NCBI GenBank assembly: GCA_026986005.1
Contig: JALSPK010000174.1
Span: 16,738-80,737, forward strand
Reading direction: 5' to 3'
Length of the DNA stretch: 64,000 nucleotides
Origin: Saprospiraceae bacterium
GTDB lineage: Bacteria > Bacteroidota > Bacteroidia > Chitinophagales > Saprospiraceae
Part shown: positions 45,561 through 54,980 of the stretch, piece by piece
Layout: each line of letters starts with the position of its first letter
Position numbering within the stretch: the first letter of the stretch is position 1
The notes under the pieces: generated by a model
Seen by the model: only the letters and a program-made list of their open reading frames with translations
What the model was told of the DNA's origin: nothing
Database searches by the model: none
Position numbers and translations under genes: made by a program

Positions 45561-45968
45561 ATGATACAGCAAATAGAAATAAATTTGGCCGTACATAGCA
45601 GGGGTTTTCATCTAATTACCGAAGAAATATTAAGGCAGATAGAGTTGCCGGATGCAGGAATAATGAATGTATTTATTAAGCATACATCAGCAAGCCTTAC
45701 CATAAACGAAAACTTTGATTCGACAGTTTTAGATGATTTTGAAACAGTATTTAATTTGATGGTACCGGAAGATATGCCTTATTATACTCATACAGTAGAA
45801 GGCTCTGATGATATGCCGGCGCATATTAAATCCAGTTTGACTGATAGTTCAATAAATATACCTATTTCAGAAGGAAGGCTCAATCTTGGGGAATGGCAAG
45901 GTATTTATTTATGTGAATTTAGGAATAAAGCACGGTCTAGAAAACTTGTAATTACTATTTACTCATAG
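45561..45968 (+). CDS. Secondary thiamine-phosphate synthase family (YjbQ/UPF0047)
   Basis: A 135-residue enzyme-like protein. A TTG at 45558 precedes the ATG at 45561; the ATG is preferred. The conserved blocks are SRGFHLITEEI, FIKHTSASLTINEN, the YTHTVEGSDDMPAHIKSSL motif with a His-rich site, and the closing strand LGEWQGIYLCEFR. Members form a compact fold and have weak thiamine-phosphate synthase activity; the true role is not settled. It lies 35 bases after the PorG-like gene. Confidence 0.9.
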   Translation: MIQQIEINLAVHSRGFHLITEEILRQIELPDAGIMNVFIKHTSASLTINENFDSTVLDDFETVFNLMVPEDMPYYTHTVEGSDDMPAHIKSSLTDSSINIPISEGRLNLGEWQGIYLCEFRNKARSRKLVITIYS

Positions 45969-46007
45969 ACTTTTTTACATAGCTGTAAAAAGCCATAATG
46001 GATTTAT

Positions 46008-47057
46008 ATGGAAATTTTTAAAAGATATCGTTTTCTTTTTTTTATTGTTGTTTTGACTTCAATTTTTGGTTGTGGAGGTAAAGGTTATGACCAAAAGAAA
46101 AGAGCTGTTGATATAATAAGATACGACAGGCTTATTTTTGGGATTGAAAAAAGTAATATAAAACGAGAGTTTGAGGCGATAAAAACTGATTTTCCTGCAA
46201 TGACAGATATTTACTTTGGAAAAGTTTTGGAAATGCCTGGTTATAAAACAAATGATTCTATTTTTTACAAAGAATTGAAGACATTTATTACTGACTCGTC
46301 CATGGTGAATTTGTTTGATTTATGTGAAAAAGAATTTGGGGAAATGGATGAAATAAAGCTTGAATTTGCTAATATTTTTGCTAAAGCCAAGAAAATGTAT
46401 AGTGGTATTGAGATTCCAAAAGTTTACTCTTGTATCTCCGGATTTGCAATACAACGATTTTTATTTAATGATAATAGTGGAGAAGCTCTAGCTTTTAGTT
46501 TGGATATGTTTTTAGGTGATAGGTTTGATTATAGTAGGTTGGAAAGAGGGCAAGGGACTTTTTCAGATTATTTTGTAAGAACTTACAATAAGGATTATTT
46601 GGTGAAAAAGGTTTTGGAATTGTGGTTAGAGGATGTGATAGGAAGTGATGATAATGAACGCGCTATTGACAAGATGATAAATAAAGGTAAAAAAATATTT
46701 TTTATAAAGCAATTAATGCCGGATATACAAGACACTATTCTATTAGATTATTCAAAAGAGCAGCTTGAATGGTTGAAAAATAATGAGCAAGAACTATGGT
46801 CATATATGATAAAGAAAAACTTGTTTTATACTACTAGTGATTATGAAATTAAAAGGTTAATAAGTCCCGGGCCTAATTCTCAAGCTTTGGGTATGCCTAG
46901 AAAATCACCGGGTATGACTGGGGTGTATATTGGATACAGAATAGTAAGTTCTTATATGAACAGATACAGAGAGAAAACGATAGAGGATCTTTTAAAAGAT
47001 AAAAATGCGCAAAAGATAATGTCTAAATCAGGATTTAAACCTAAAAGAAGAAGCTAA
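46008..47057 (+). CDS. gldB: Gliding-motility lipoprotein GldB-like
   Basis: A 349-residue lipoprotein with signal FLFFIVVLTSIFGC. The mature portion matches the GldB pattern: IIRYDRLIFGIEKSNI near the start, FPAMTDIYFGKVLEM, LKTFITDSSMVNLFDLC, then a metal-protease-like middle with IPKVYSCISGFAIQ and FSLDMFLGDRFDYS. The C-terminal end has GLNxRS-like PGMTGVYIGYRIVSSYM, as in families near DUF2268. GldB is required for gliding in Flavobacterium and occurs in non-gliders too; its biochemical action is unknown. Its stop codon abuts the TTG start of the next gene. Confidence 0.78.
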   Translation: MEIFKRYRFLFFIVVLTSIFGCGGKGYDQKKRAVDIIRYDRLIFGIEKSNIKREFEAIKTDFPAMTDIYFGKVLEMPGYKTNDSIFYKELKTFITDSSMVNLFDLCEKEFGEMDEIKLEFANIFAKAKKMYSGIEIPKVYSCISGFAIQRFLFNDNSGEALAFSLDMFLGDRFDYSRLERGQGTFSDYFVRTYNKDYLVKKVLELWLEDVIGSDDNERAIDKMINKGKKIFFIKQLMPDIQDTILLDYSKEQLEWLKNNEQELWSYMIKKNLFYTTSDYEIKRLISPGPNSQALGMPRKSPGMTGVYIGYRIVSSYMNRYREKTIEDLLKDKNAQKIMSKSGFKPKRRS

Positions 47058-47957
47058 TTGAATAGTAATAATAGGATATTGAAATGGAATGATTGGTTTG
47101 CGTTTTTGGTGCTGAGCCTTATTTGGGGTACATCATTTATTTTGATAAAAAAATCATTAATTGCATTTGACAGCACTCAAGTTGCAAGTCTTAGGATTTT
47201 AATCGCTACAATAGCTTTTTTGCCTGTTGTGCTTGTAAATAGGAAAAAGATTGATTGGTCCAAATGGTATTTGTTTTTAATAATAGGATTGGCCGGAGGA
47301 GGTATACCTCCTTTTCTTTTTGCTATGGCACAAACGAAGATTAATAGTGGGCTTGCAGGTGCTTTGAATACATTGACCCCTATTTTCACCCTATTAGTCG
47401 CATTGCTTTTTTTTAAAAAAAGAATAGATGGCAAGAAATCGTTGGGAGTTGTTATAGGCCTAATCGGTGCTGCGGTTATGATTTATTTGACCAATAGTTC
47501 ATTCAAAGGAGGAGTGTTTTATTCATCTTTGATTATATTGGCAACAGTTTTATACGCTTTTAATGCAAATATGGTGAAAAAGTTTTTTAATAATCACAAT
47601 CCTTTGATATTGACGGCGGTTTCGTTTTTTGTTTTTGGTCCGGTTACCATTTTAATCTTGGGTAGCGGGGATTTTGTAGATATAATGAAGACAGATTCAA
47701 ATGCGTTATTATCTCTTGGAGCTGTTACTGTTTTGTCTCTGTTAAGCACAGTATTTGCTACAGTTCTTTTCTTTAAACTTGTTCAAAAATCAAATACGAT
47801 TTTTGCATCTTCAGTTAGTTATACTGTTCCCTTTGTTGCGGTATCTTGGGGCGTGTTGGATGGGGAGCAATATAATTGGTATCACATGATAAGTTTGGTA
47901 GCAATATTAATTGGGGTGTACATGACAAGACCAGCCTCAAATGATAATAAACTATAA
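47058..47957 (+). CDS. EamA/DMT family transporter
   Basis: A 299-residue inner-membrane protein of the drug/metabolite transporter superfamily with ten predicted helices in two EamA repeats. The first repeat opens FAFLVLSLIWGTSFILIKKSL and carries RILIATIAFLPV and the LNTLTPIFTLLVALLFFKKRI turn. The second repeat has GGVFYSSLIILATVLYAFNANMVKK and SYTVPFVAVSWGVLDGEQ. The start is TTG, placed directly after the stop codon of gldB, so translation is probably coupled. The substrate is unknown. Confidence 0.9.
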   Translation: MNSNNRILKWNDWFAFLVLSLIWGTSFILIKKSLIAFDSTQVASLRILIATIAFLPVVLVNRKKIDWSKWYLFLIIGLAGGGIPPFLFAMAQTKINSGLAGALNTLTPIFTLLVALLFFKKRIDGKKSLGVVIGLIGAAVMIYLTNSSFKGGVFYSSLIILATVLYAFNANMVKKFFNNHNPLILTAVSFFVFGPVTILILGSGDFVDIMKTDSNALLSLGAVTVLSLLSTVFATVLFFKLVQKSNTIFASSVSYTVPFVAVSWGVLDGEQYNWYHMISLVAILIGVYMTRPASNDNKL

Positions 47958-48010
47958 GTATACAAATAATGATTGTTTATAAGAATAAAAACGGTCTAAT
48001 TTGATTATAT

Positions 48011-49234
48011 TTGTGTTTTAATAAAGATAAGAAGTTGGATAAAAAAACAATTTTGTTACTTTGCGTTTTAGGGATTAGTTTTTTAGGGTTGTACTATTCT
48101 AAAACCGTATTGTCTTTTGTCCCTTATTTAGTTTTGTTGATGGGGCTTTATCAAAAAAAATCTCGTGATAGAGTAAAGTTGTTTTTTAAAAGTCCCGCAA
48201 TTTTGAGTTTGTCTTTGATATTATTTGTTTACTTACTTTCGGGGATTAACAGTAGTGATACGTCGATGTGGCTGGGAAGAGTAAACACTAATTTAATATT
48301 TTTTGTAATACCATTTGCAATATTTTTAAATGGTCCGTATGATAGAAAATTTGTTAATATCGTCTTAGAGATTTTTGTCAGTATCAATTTCATTATTAGT
48401 GTGTTATTGCTTTTTAGTTACTTTTTCAACTACGACGAGGTGAATAGTAGTTACCTGAAAGGCCAAACTATTCATACTCCAATAATTCATGTAAGATATA
48501 GCTATTTCGTCGCTTTGTCTATTTTGTTTTCTGCATATCTTTTTATGAAAAGCAAGATTAAATTAAAGAGGTATGCTTTTGGTACAATGGCATTGTTTTT
48601 AATGGTTTTTATACATGTAATGGCTGTCAGGACTGGTATATTGTCCTTGTACCTCAGTACTGTGTTTCTTGCATTTTATAATGCAATTGTATACAAAAAG
48701 TACAAGTTGGCAATAGCTGTATTAGGTATAATCCTGGGTATTATGGTTATGTCCTATCTGTTTTTGCCATCAGTAAAAAATAAAATAAAGTATGTAAAAT
48801 GGGACATAGAGACAACCTTGAATGGAACAGCAAAATATCACACTTCTGATAGGATTAGAATAACATCAATAATAAATGGATTCAAAATACTCAAAGACTC
48901 TCCTTTACTAGGATCGGGTATTGGTGATATAGAGAAAGAAATGAATAAAAAGTATGAATTAAATTATAAGGATTTGCCAAAGGAGATGAGATTTCAACCT
49001 GTAAACCAATTTGTATTTACCTTATCCTCTATGGGTATTTTAGGGTTTGTGTTATACTATTTATTGTTGTTGTTTCCTGTTTTCTATACCAAAAATAGGC
49101 ACGAGCTTTTAATCCCTGTTTATGTTTTGACATTATTGACATTTGTGGGAGAAACAACAATTGAATTGATGATTGGGAAGACAGCATTTTTGACACTTTT
49201 AGCGATATTGATATGTTATAAAAAGGAGATTTAA
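48011..49234 (+). CDS. O-antigen ligase-like (Wzy/WaaL family) membrane protein
   Basis: A 407-residue polytopic membrane protein with about ten to twelve hydrophobic segments. The large periplasmic loop, at about residues 260-340, contains SDRIRITSIINGFKILKDSPLLGSGIGDIE, whose RxxxWxxG-like pattern with PLLGxGxG is the signature of the WaaL/Wzy family. The start is TTG at 48011; a second TTG at 48035 is also possible. It would join O-antigen or polysaccharide units to lipid A core, or polymerise them. It is convergent with the GT2 gene, and the two stop codons overlap. Confidence 0.82.
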   Translation: MCFNKDKKLDKKTILLLCVLGISFLGLYYSKTVLSFVPYLVLLMGLYQKKSRDRVKLFFKSPAILSLSLILFVYLLSGINSSDTSMWLGRVNTNLIFFVIPFAIFLNGPYDRKFVNIVLEIFVSINFIISVLLLFSYFFNYDEVNSSYLKGQTIHTPIIHVRYSYFVALSILFSAYLFMKSKIKLKRYAFGTMALFLMVFIHVMAVRTGILSLYLSTVFLAFYNAIVYKKYKLAIAVLGIILGIMVMSYLFLPSVKNKIKYVKWDIETTLNGTAKYHTSDRIRITSIINGFKILKDSPLLGSGIGDIEKEMNKKYELNYKDLPKEMRFQPVNQFVFTLSSMGILGFVLYYLLLLFPVFYTKNRHELLIPVYVLTLLTFVGETTIELMIGKTAFLTLLAILICYKKEI

Positions 49235-50025
49235 TTTTTTTCTATTCCATTTTCACAACGAATTGTTTTATGGCTAATTGTTTTTTTCAAAAGAGTCAGG
49301 TTTCTCTTGTAATTGTCGCTTTTTAGATCTTTGTTGCTACATGCATGGTCTAAATGAAATGCTACGGAGCAAAATCTTAGGTCTTTTCTTTTCAATCCTT
49401 TATTTATTAAACGTATTGAAAAATCAGAATCTTCTTTTCCCCATCCTATATAAGTCTCATCAAAACCATTTATTGCCATGGCATCATCTTTCCAAAAAGA
49501 AAAAACAGCTCCTTTTAAACCTTTTATTTTTTTAGATGATCGGGAAAACAATTTGGCTAAAGCAAAATTGTGAATTGTGTTTTTTCTGTTCCTTAGATTT
49601 ATATCAAAAAATGAAAATGTTAAGATGTTTTTTGATATTGCCTTATCAGTTAGTTTTTCATTGAGCATTACTCTATGTCCTTGCAAGAATAAACCTCTTT
49701 TTGCAAACTTAAGATGTGATTTTATGAATTCAGAATGCATAACAATATCACCGTCAATATGGATTATATACTCAAAGCTCGCTTCTTTAATAGCTTTATT
49801 TCGTATTTTTCCTACTCTAAATCCCTTATCTTCTTGCCAAATATGTTTCAATGGTATTTCGAATTTGGATTTGTAATTATTGATTAACTCAGCGGTATCC
49901 TTTCCTGAACCATCATCACCAATGATTATCTCATCGGGCATCACAGATTGTTTTAATGCACTATTCAAAACTAGTTTTAATGCATTGGGGCGTTTGTAAG
50001 TAGTGATTATTAGGGTTACATTCAT
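49231..50025 (-). CDS. Family 2 glycosyltransferase (GT-A fold)
   Basis: The frame is open back to 50349, but the upstream part shows no family similarity. The ATG at 50025 gives MNVTLIITTYKRPNALKLVL, the normal GT2 opening, and a 264-residue protein of usual size. A -7 element lies at 50080-50087. Catalytic landmarks are IIGDDGSGKDT, IIHIDGDIVMH (DxD) and GLKGAVFSFWKDDAMAINGFDETYIGWGKEDSDFSIRL, typical of the LPS-core and chondroitin-synthase-like branch with a galactosyltransferase-type C-terminal part. It probably works on the same surface glycan as the convergent ligase-like gene. Confidence 0.88.
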   Translation of the reverse strand: MNVTLIITTYKRPNALKLVLNSALKQSVMPDEIIIGDDGSGKDTAELINNYKSKFEIPLKHIWQEDKGFRVGKIRNKAIKEASFEYIIHIDGDIVMHSEFIKSHLKFAKRGLFLQGHRVMLNEKLTDKAISKNILTFSFFDINLRNRKNTIHNFALAKLFSRSSKKIKGLKGAVFSFWKDDAMAINGFDETYIGWGKEDSDFSIRLINKGLKRKDLRFCSVAFHLDHACSNKDLKSDNYKRNLTLLKKTISHKTIRCENGIEKN

Positions 50026-50392
50026 TGTTCGTTTCCGGTTCACCGAGTATTTTTTGTAAATATTTGTACAAAATGTGCGCAAAGATAAACAAAGTAAAGT
50101 CATAGTTATTAAAATAGGATGAGTTTTTGAATAAATAGCATGAATTATTATATAAAATCGAGAGCATTGATTATGTTTGTAGTTGGTGTCTGAACGAAAA
50201 CAGGCAATTTTTATAATTATGATACTTTTTGTTGGTAATTTTACCCTCTTGCAATAATTTGATGCTTTTGTATCAATTACTTGCAAAAAAAATAAAATGC
50301 CACTAAGAGGATCGATTTTAAATTTGTGCTGTTTGCATGGAGATGTCAAATAATCTTTATTTCATTTGTTCTTAAATAATTATTTAGCTTGG
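50026..50392. other. Intergenic region between the GT2 gene and the MATE gene
   Basis: With revised starts this gap holds about 367 bases. It contains opposing -7 elements: TATCTTTG on the minus strand at 50080-50087 and TAAATTTG on the plus strand at 50319-50326. No RNA gene or convincing riboswitch was seen. Confidence 0.45.
50080..50087 (-). promoter_or_regulatory. Candidate -7 element of the GT2 gene
   Basis: TATCTTTG on the minus strand matches TAnnTTTG and lies 55 bases before the revised ATG at 50025. It falls inside the open frame upstream, which argues for the shorter protein. No well-placed TTG. Confidence 0.35.
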
Positions 50393-51733
50393 ATGTCATT
50401 ATCTACTAACTATAAAAATATTTTTGCAGTTGCATTCCCTATTATGTTGGGTAGTGCTGCTCAGCAGATTATTGGTTTAAGTGATAGTGTGTTTTTGTTT
50501 CACTATAGCGAGTTGGCATTTGCAAGTATAGCGTTGGTAAGTGTGTTTTATTTGATTATTGCATCTATTGGCTATGGGTTTTCCAAGGGTGGTCAGATTA
50601 TAATAGCTCGGAGGGTAGGTGATGGTAATACCGATAAGATTAGCGAAAGTTTTTATACATTACTATTATTTGAATTGTCATTAGCATTTGTGATGTTTCT
50701 TTTGATGCGTTATGGTTCGGATTGGTTTCTGAAGTTTTTTATAAAATCCCCCAGAGTGTATGAACAAAGCTTACTTTACATTAAAATGCGAGCATTCGGC
50801 GTGTTTTTAAGTTACGGTGGTATCTCAATTGTGGCTTTATATACAGGAGTATCGCGAACAACATTTATTATAGTTGACTCCATTATATTACTTGTTTCAA
50901 ATTTGATATTAAACTATGTTTTGATATTTGGAGAATGGGGGTTTCCGGAGATGGGTATTGAAGGTGCGGCTTTGGCAAGTGTGATAGCGGAATTTATCGG
51001 TTTTTCTGTTTTTATTATATATATGCTCATTGGAGGTAGTTATAAAAAATGGGGATTGGATAAATTACCAAAGCCCAATATGCAAGCTCTTAAGAGTATA
51101 TTGGATTTATCCTCACCAATAGTGGTTCAAGCTATTATTAGCTTAGGAAGTTATTTTATTTTCTTTTCTATGATAGAGATATATCTAGGAGAGAAAGCTT
51201 TGGCTATATCCAATCTAATCAGAAATGTATCATTTATCTTGACGATCTCTTCTTGGGGGTTTTCTTCAGCGATAAATACTTTTGTCAGTCAAATGATAGG
51301 GATGAGAAAAAGGATGGGGGTCATGCCTATTATATACAAGACAGCAAATTTGAATTTGTTGACTACCATGGTGATGACACTACCCGTTATTTTATTTCCC
51401 ACAATCACGCTTTACCCTCTTTTTGGAGGAGATGATATGTCCTTGATTGTTGAGTCTAAGAGTGTTTTATATGTGTTATTTGTGATTTTAATATTGGCCT
51501 CATTGGGAATGATATATTTTAATGGCTTGTCAGGAACGGGAGCTTCAAAACACGGGATGAAAATACAAGCTTTTGTTTCCGTTTTCTACCTATTGTATAT
51601 TTATTTGGTACTGAAATATGGTGGAGGAAGTTTAGAGCTTGCATGGACAGCTGAGATAGTCTATTGGATATTGGTAGGGGGACTGAGCCTTAGGTATCTT
51701 TACTCAAATAGGTGGCATGGGAAAAAGTTTTAG
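50393..51733 (+). CDS. MATE family efflux transporter
   Basis: A protein of 446 residues from the ATG at 50393 (a TTG at 50366 would add nine). It has twelve predicted membrane helices in two halves. The first half opens NIFAVAFPIMLGSAAQQIIGLSDSVFLFHY, the usual MATE N-terminus, with GYGFSKGGQIIIARRVGDGN. The second half contains LSSPIVVQAIISLGSYFIFF and SWGFSSAINTFVSQMIG, the family pattern of paired Gly/Ala/Ser. MATE pumps export cationic compounds using Na+ or H+ gradients; substrate unknown. It is a single gene with its own possible -7 element. Confidence 0.92.
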   Translation: MSLSTNYKNIFAVAFPIMLGSAAQQIIGLSDSVFLFHYSELAFASIALVSVFYLIIASIGYGFSKGGQIIIARRVGDGNTDKISESFYTLLLFELSLAFVMFLLMRYGSDWFLKFFIKSPRVYEQSLLYIKMRAFGVFLSYGGISIVALYTGVSRTTFIIVDSIILLVSNLILNYVLIFGEWGFPEMGIEGAALASVIAEFIGFSVFIIYMLIGGSYKKWGLDKLPKPNMQALKSILDLSSPIVVQAIISLGSYFIFFSMIEIYLGEKALAISNLIRNVSFILTISSWGFSSAINTFVSQMIGMRKRMGVMPIIYKTANLNLLTTMVMTLPVILFPTITLYPLFGGDDMSLIVESKSVLYVLFVILILASLGMIYFNGLSGTGASKHGMKIQAFVSVFYLLYIYLVLKYGGGSLELAWTAEIVYWILVGGLSLRYLYSNRWHGKKF

Positions 51734-51852
51734 CCTTTTTATGTCTATTTTAATGATTTTATACTGAATATTTATGGTAATTTATGTTTTTTATTTATTT
51801 TGTGCGATGTAAAGATTTATCATATTCCTACACGAATTAAAAACTGATTGTT

Positions 51853-52848
51853 ATGGAAAAAAAACAGAAAGTTACTCCTCAAACCAAGGCTGAAAGTAGT
51901 AAAAAGGTCGTTGCAGACACAAGTTTGTCATTGGGAAAAAACGATAACACTAATCCTGATTTTTTAATTGTCAATGGCGATAAAGTCAAAACGGATGATT
52001 TGATTGAAGAATTTCAGATACTAAAGAGAAAAAGAGCAAAAAAAGAAAAGTATACACAAAAAGCTATTAAAAAGCTTAAAGAGATTGATGAATTAAAGGT
52101 CTATCAAGCAGAATTGATTAAGTTACAAAATCATCTTGAACTTACAGATAAAAAGATGATGATTCTGTTTGAAGGACGCGATGCATCAGGTAAAGGGGGT
52201 ACTATCCGTAGGACTACTAGATATATGAATGAAAAGCATTATCGAATAGTAGCACTTGGTAAACCTACGGAGGAACAAAAATCTCAATGGTACTTCCAGA
52301 GATACGTTAAACATTTTCCTCATGCCGGCGAAGTTGTATTGTTCGATAGGAGCTGGTATAATAGGTCTATGGTTGAGCCTGTATTTGGTTTCTGTACCGA
52401 CAAAGAATATTCTAACTTTATCAAAGGAGTGAAAGGTTTTGAAAAAGACTTGGTTCGTTCAGGCATTATATTGATAAAACTTTATTTTAGTGTTACAAAA
52501 GATGAACAGGCAAGACGGTTTGATAGAAGGAAGAATGATCCATTGAGGCAATGGAAATTGAGTGAAGTTGATTTGCAAGCACAAGATAAATGGGATGAAT
52601 TTACTGTTATGAAGTATAAAATGTTGGAGGCTTCTCATTCACGCCAAGCACCATGGACAATAATACGATCCAATGATAAACATGTGGCTAGAAGAGAAGC
52701 TATGAAAGTCATACTTAATCATGTTAATTATGAAGGAAGGAATCAGGATTTGAATTTTGATTTAATGACTGATATTGTGCTTTCAGGTGCACATGAATTG
52801 GAAATAATGGATAAACACATGAAGCAGGAGGGACGTTTTATCTATTAG
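51853..52848 (+). CDS. ppk2: Polyphosphate kinase 2
   Basis: A 331-residue PPK2-family enzyme that transfers phosphate between polyphosphate and nucleotides. The first 95 residues are a polar, partly helical extension. The kinase core has the Walker A loop FEGRDASGKGGTIRR (residues 106-120), the MNEKHYRIVALGKPTEEQ segment, Walker B VVLFDRSWYNRSMVEP (Asp164, Arg165), and the lid region RRFDRRKNDPLRQWKLSEVD. The length and motif order fit class I PPK2. No ppk1 or exopolyphosphatase lies nearby. Confidence 0.95.
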   Translation: MEKKQKVTPQTKAESSKKVVADTSLSLGKNDNTNPDFLIVNGDKVKTDDLIEEFQILKRKRAKKEKYTQKAIKKLKEIDELKVYQAELIKLQNHLELTDKKMMILFEGRDASGKGGTIRRTTRYMNEKHYRIVALGKPTEEQKSQWYFQRYVKHFPHAGEVVLFDRSWYNRSMVEPVFGFCTDKEYSNFIKGVKGFEKDLVRSGIILIKLYFSVTKDEQARRFDRRKNDPLRQWKLSEVDLQAQDKWDEFTVMKYKMLEASHSRQAPWTIIRSNDKHVARREAMKVILNHVNYEGRNQDLNFDLMTDIVLSGAHELEIMDKHMKQEGRFIY

Positions 52849-52880
52849 GAGCAAACTATTTGTATAAAGAATTGACAAAT

Positions 52881-54452
52881 ATGGATAAAGTTAAAAGTTT
52901 TGGAATAATCATTTTTCTTTTAATAGGTATAATATCAACTACGGCTCAACATAAAAATATATTGATTTCTAAAAAGGGACAGCCTAGTGAACCTTCTATA
53001 TGTATAAACCCAAAAAATCCGGCACAATTGGTTGCGGGATGTAATATAGATAAAGTGTTTTATTCATCAGATACAGGTAAGACATGGAATGTTGATAAGT
53101 TAGAATCCATTTACGGTGTATGGGGAGACCCTTCTATTACTGTGGACACTAATGGGTATTTTTATTTCATGCATTTGTCAAATGACCATCATTGGATAGA
53201 CAAAATAGTCTGTCAACGTAGCGAAAACGGTGGTAAAGATTGGACTCAAGATACTTATATGGTATTTGACGAGAAAAAAAATCAGGATAAACAATGGCCT
53301 GTGGTTGATCCAAAGAAAAATATAATTTATGTTACATGGACTCAGTTTGATAAATATGGTAGCACATCAACTAAAGATAGTTCCAATATCCTGTTTTCAA
53401 AGTCTTATGACGAAGGATTGACATGGTCATCTCCATTGAGAATTAATAAAGTAGCAGGTGATTGTGTAGATAGCGACAATACTGTAGAAGGTGCTGTTCC
53501 TGCCGTAGGTCCAAACGGGGAAGTTTATGTTTCGTGGGCAGGTCCTTTTGGGTTAATGTTTGATAAATCAGTTGATGAAGGGGAGACGTGGTTGAAAGAA
53601 GACAAGTTTGTAACTGCAATCCCCGGAGGCTGGGATTTTAATGTACCCGGAATAAACAGATGTAATGGGTTACCTATTATTTCGTGTGATTTGAGTAATA
53701 GGGAAAATAAGGGGAATATCTATATAAATTGGTCAGATCAGCGCAATGGTGAAGACGATACTGATATTTGGATTACAAAATCTTCAGATGGTGGTGAGTC
53801 TTGGTCTGAACCAATAAGAGTAAATGATGATTTGCCCGGCAGGCATCAATTTTTCACATGGATGAGTATTGATCAGACTACAGGATATCTGTACTTTGTT
53901 TTTTATGATAGGCGTAATTATGCAGATACAAAGACTGATGTATATATGGCAATGTCCAAAGATGGTGGGGAAACTTTTATTAACTTTAAGATAAGTGAGT
54001 CAGCTTTCTCACCAAATAGAAGTGTTTTCTTTGGTGATTATACTAATATTACAGCTGATAATAATATAGTGAGACCTATATGGACTAGGTTGGATAATTT
54101 TAATATGTCTGTTTGGACTGCAATAATAGATATAGACAGCCTAATGACAACAGCAGTAAAAAAACATGATTTTTCGGCCGATTTATTTAGTGATTTAAAG
54201 AATTCGCCCAATCCTTATACGGAAGAGACAGCGGTTTCATTTAAATTGAGAAAAACTTCAATTGTTAGTTTAAATATCTATGATTCTAATGGTAATTTAG
54301 TATCAAATTATATGAATAAAAGTAAATATGAGTATGGAAAACATATTATTGTTATTGATAATAAAAAGCTGAAATTACCATCCGGGATATATTTTTATTC
54401 ACTAAAAGTAGATAATGTTATTGCTGCAAAAAAGATGATTGTAATCAAATAA
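52881..54452 (+). CDS. Secreted BNR-repeat (sialidase-like) protein with T9SS sorting domain
   Basis: About 523 residues from the ATG at 52881 (a TTG at 52860 would add seven). The signal peptide is SFGIIIFLLIGIISTTAQ. Six Asp-box/BNR-type repeats are visible (SSDTGKTW, SENGGKDW, SYDEGLTW, SVDEGETW, SSDGGESW, SKDGGETF), each marking one blade of a six-bladed propeller as in sialidases. I do not see the arginine triad clearly, so catalytic activity on sialic acids is uncertain. The last 85 residues are a type A T9SS sorting domain (SPNPYTEETAVSFKL, VSLNIYDSNGNLV, ending AAKKMIVIK). It is expected to be exported to the surface or medium. Confidence 0.85.
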   Translation: MDKVKSFGIIIFLLIGIISTTAQHKNILISKKGQPSEPSICINPKNPAQLVAGCNIDKVFYSSDTGKTWNVDKLESIYGVWGDPSITVDTNGYFYFMHLSNDHHWIDKIVCQRSENGGKDWTQDTYMVFDEKKNQDKQWPVVDPKKNIIYVTWTQFDKYGSTSTKDSSNILFSKSYDEGLTWSSPLRINKVAGDCVDSDNTVEGAVPAVGPNGEVYVSWAGPFGLMFDKSVDEGETWLKEDKFVTAIPGGWDFNVPGINRCNGLPIISCDLSNRENKGNIYINWSDQRNGEDDTDIWITKSSDGGESWSEPIRVNDDLPGRHQFFTWMSIDQTTGYLYFVFYDRRNYADTKTDVYMAMSKDGGETFINFKISESAFSPNRSVFFGDYTNITADNNIVRPIWTRLDNFNMSVWTAIIDIDSLMTTAVKKHDFSADLFSDLKNSPNPYTEETAVSFKLRKTSIVSLNIYDSNGNLVSNYMNKSKYEYGKHIIVIDNKKLKLPSGIYFYSLKVDNVIAAKKMIVIK

Positions 54453-54566
54453 AAGCTAATAATTTTGAATTACTTTACTCAATGTATAATATTTTAAAAA
54501 TTATATTGTTAAAAACTTGCATTATTCAAATATTTAGTTTTAATTGCGGTTACAGAACAGAAAAAA

Positions 54567-54947
54567 ATGGATAGAGAATTATTTGAGTTAGAGTTTATCT
54601 TTAAAGCTTCACCGGCTATGTTGTACAATTTTTTAGGATCTTCAGAGGGATTGGTAAGGTGGTTTTGTGATACCGCAACTGTTAACAGGGATAAGTATGA
54701 TTTTTATTGGGAAGGGGTGAAAGAAAGCGCTACCTTAATAGAGTATGAGGAAGACCATTTCCTTAGATTTAAGTGGGATGAGTCCGAAAATGATGATGAG
54801 TATTTTGAATTTGAGATGTTCAAATCTCCTATAACAAATGAAACTATATTAAAAATAACAGATTTTAGTGATTCTGATGAAGTAGATGATCAAATAGAAT
54901 TGTGGGAAAGTCAAATAGAAGAGTTGCGTAAAGTTATAGGTGGATAA
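54567..54947 (+). CDS. START-like (SRPBCC/AHSA1-type) domain protein
   Basis: A 126-residue cytoplasmic protein. Its layout (FELEFIFKASPAMLYNFLGSSEGLVRWFCD, then FYWEGVKESATLIEYEEDHFLRFKW and a last helix ELWESQIEELRKVIG) fits the small START-like helix-grip fold common in Bacteroidota. It is strongly acidic. The family binds hydrophobic ligands or acts as a chaperone cofactor in other bacteria; the role here is unknown. It lies 33 bases before the TTT transporter genes and may be co-transcribed with them. Confidence 0.8.
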   Translation: MDRELFELEFIFKASPAMLYNFLGSSEGLVRWFCDTATVNRDKYDFYWEGVKESATLIEYEEDHFLRFKWDESENDDEYFEFEMFKSPITNETILKITDFSDSDEVDDQIELWESQIEELRKVIGG

Positions 54948-54980
54948 GTTTAGTAAATTGATTGTCTTGAATGGGGAAAA

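Noticed and set aside
45975..45995. Short hairpin after the YjbQ gene
   Set aside because: The 8-bp A/T-only stem (TTTTTACA / TGTAAAAA) is too weak to call a terminator and lies close to the gldB start.
50026..50349. N-terminal 108-residue extension of the GT2 gene
   Set aside because: The extension has no family similarity, spans the -7 element at 50080-50087, and the normal GT2 opening begins at the ATG at 50025.
50200..50392. Possible riboswitch before the MATE transporter gene
   Set aside because: I could not place conserved riboswitch core elements; only AT-rich sequence and a -7 match are visible.
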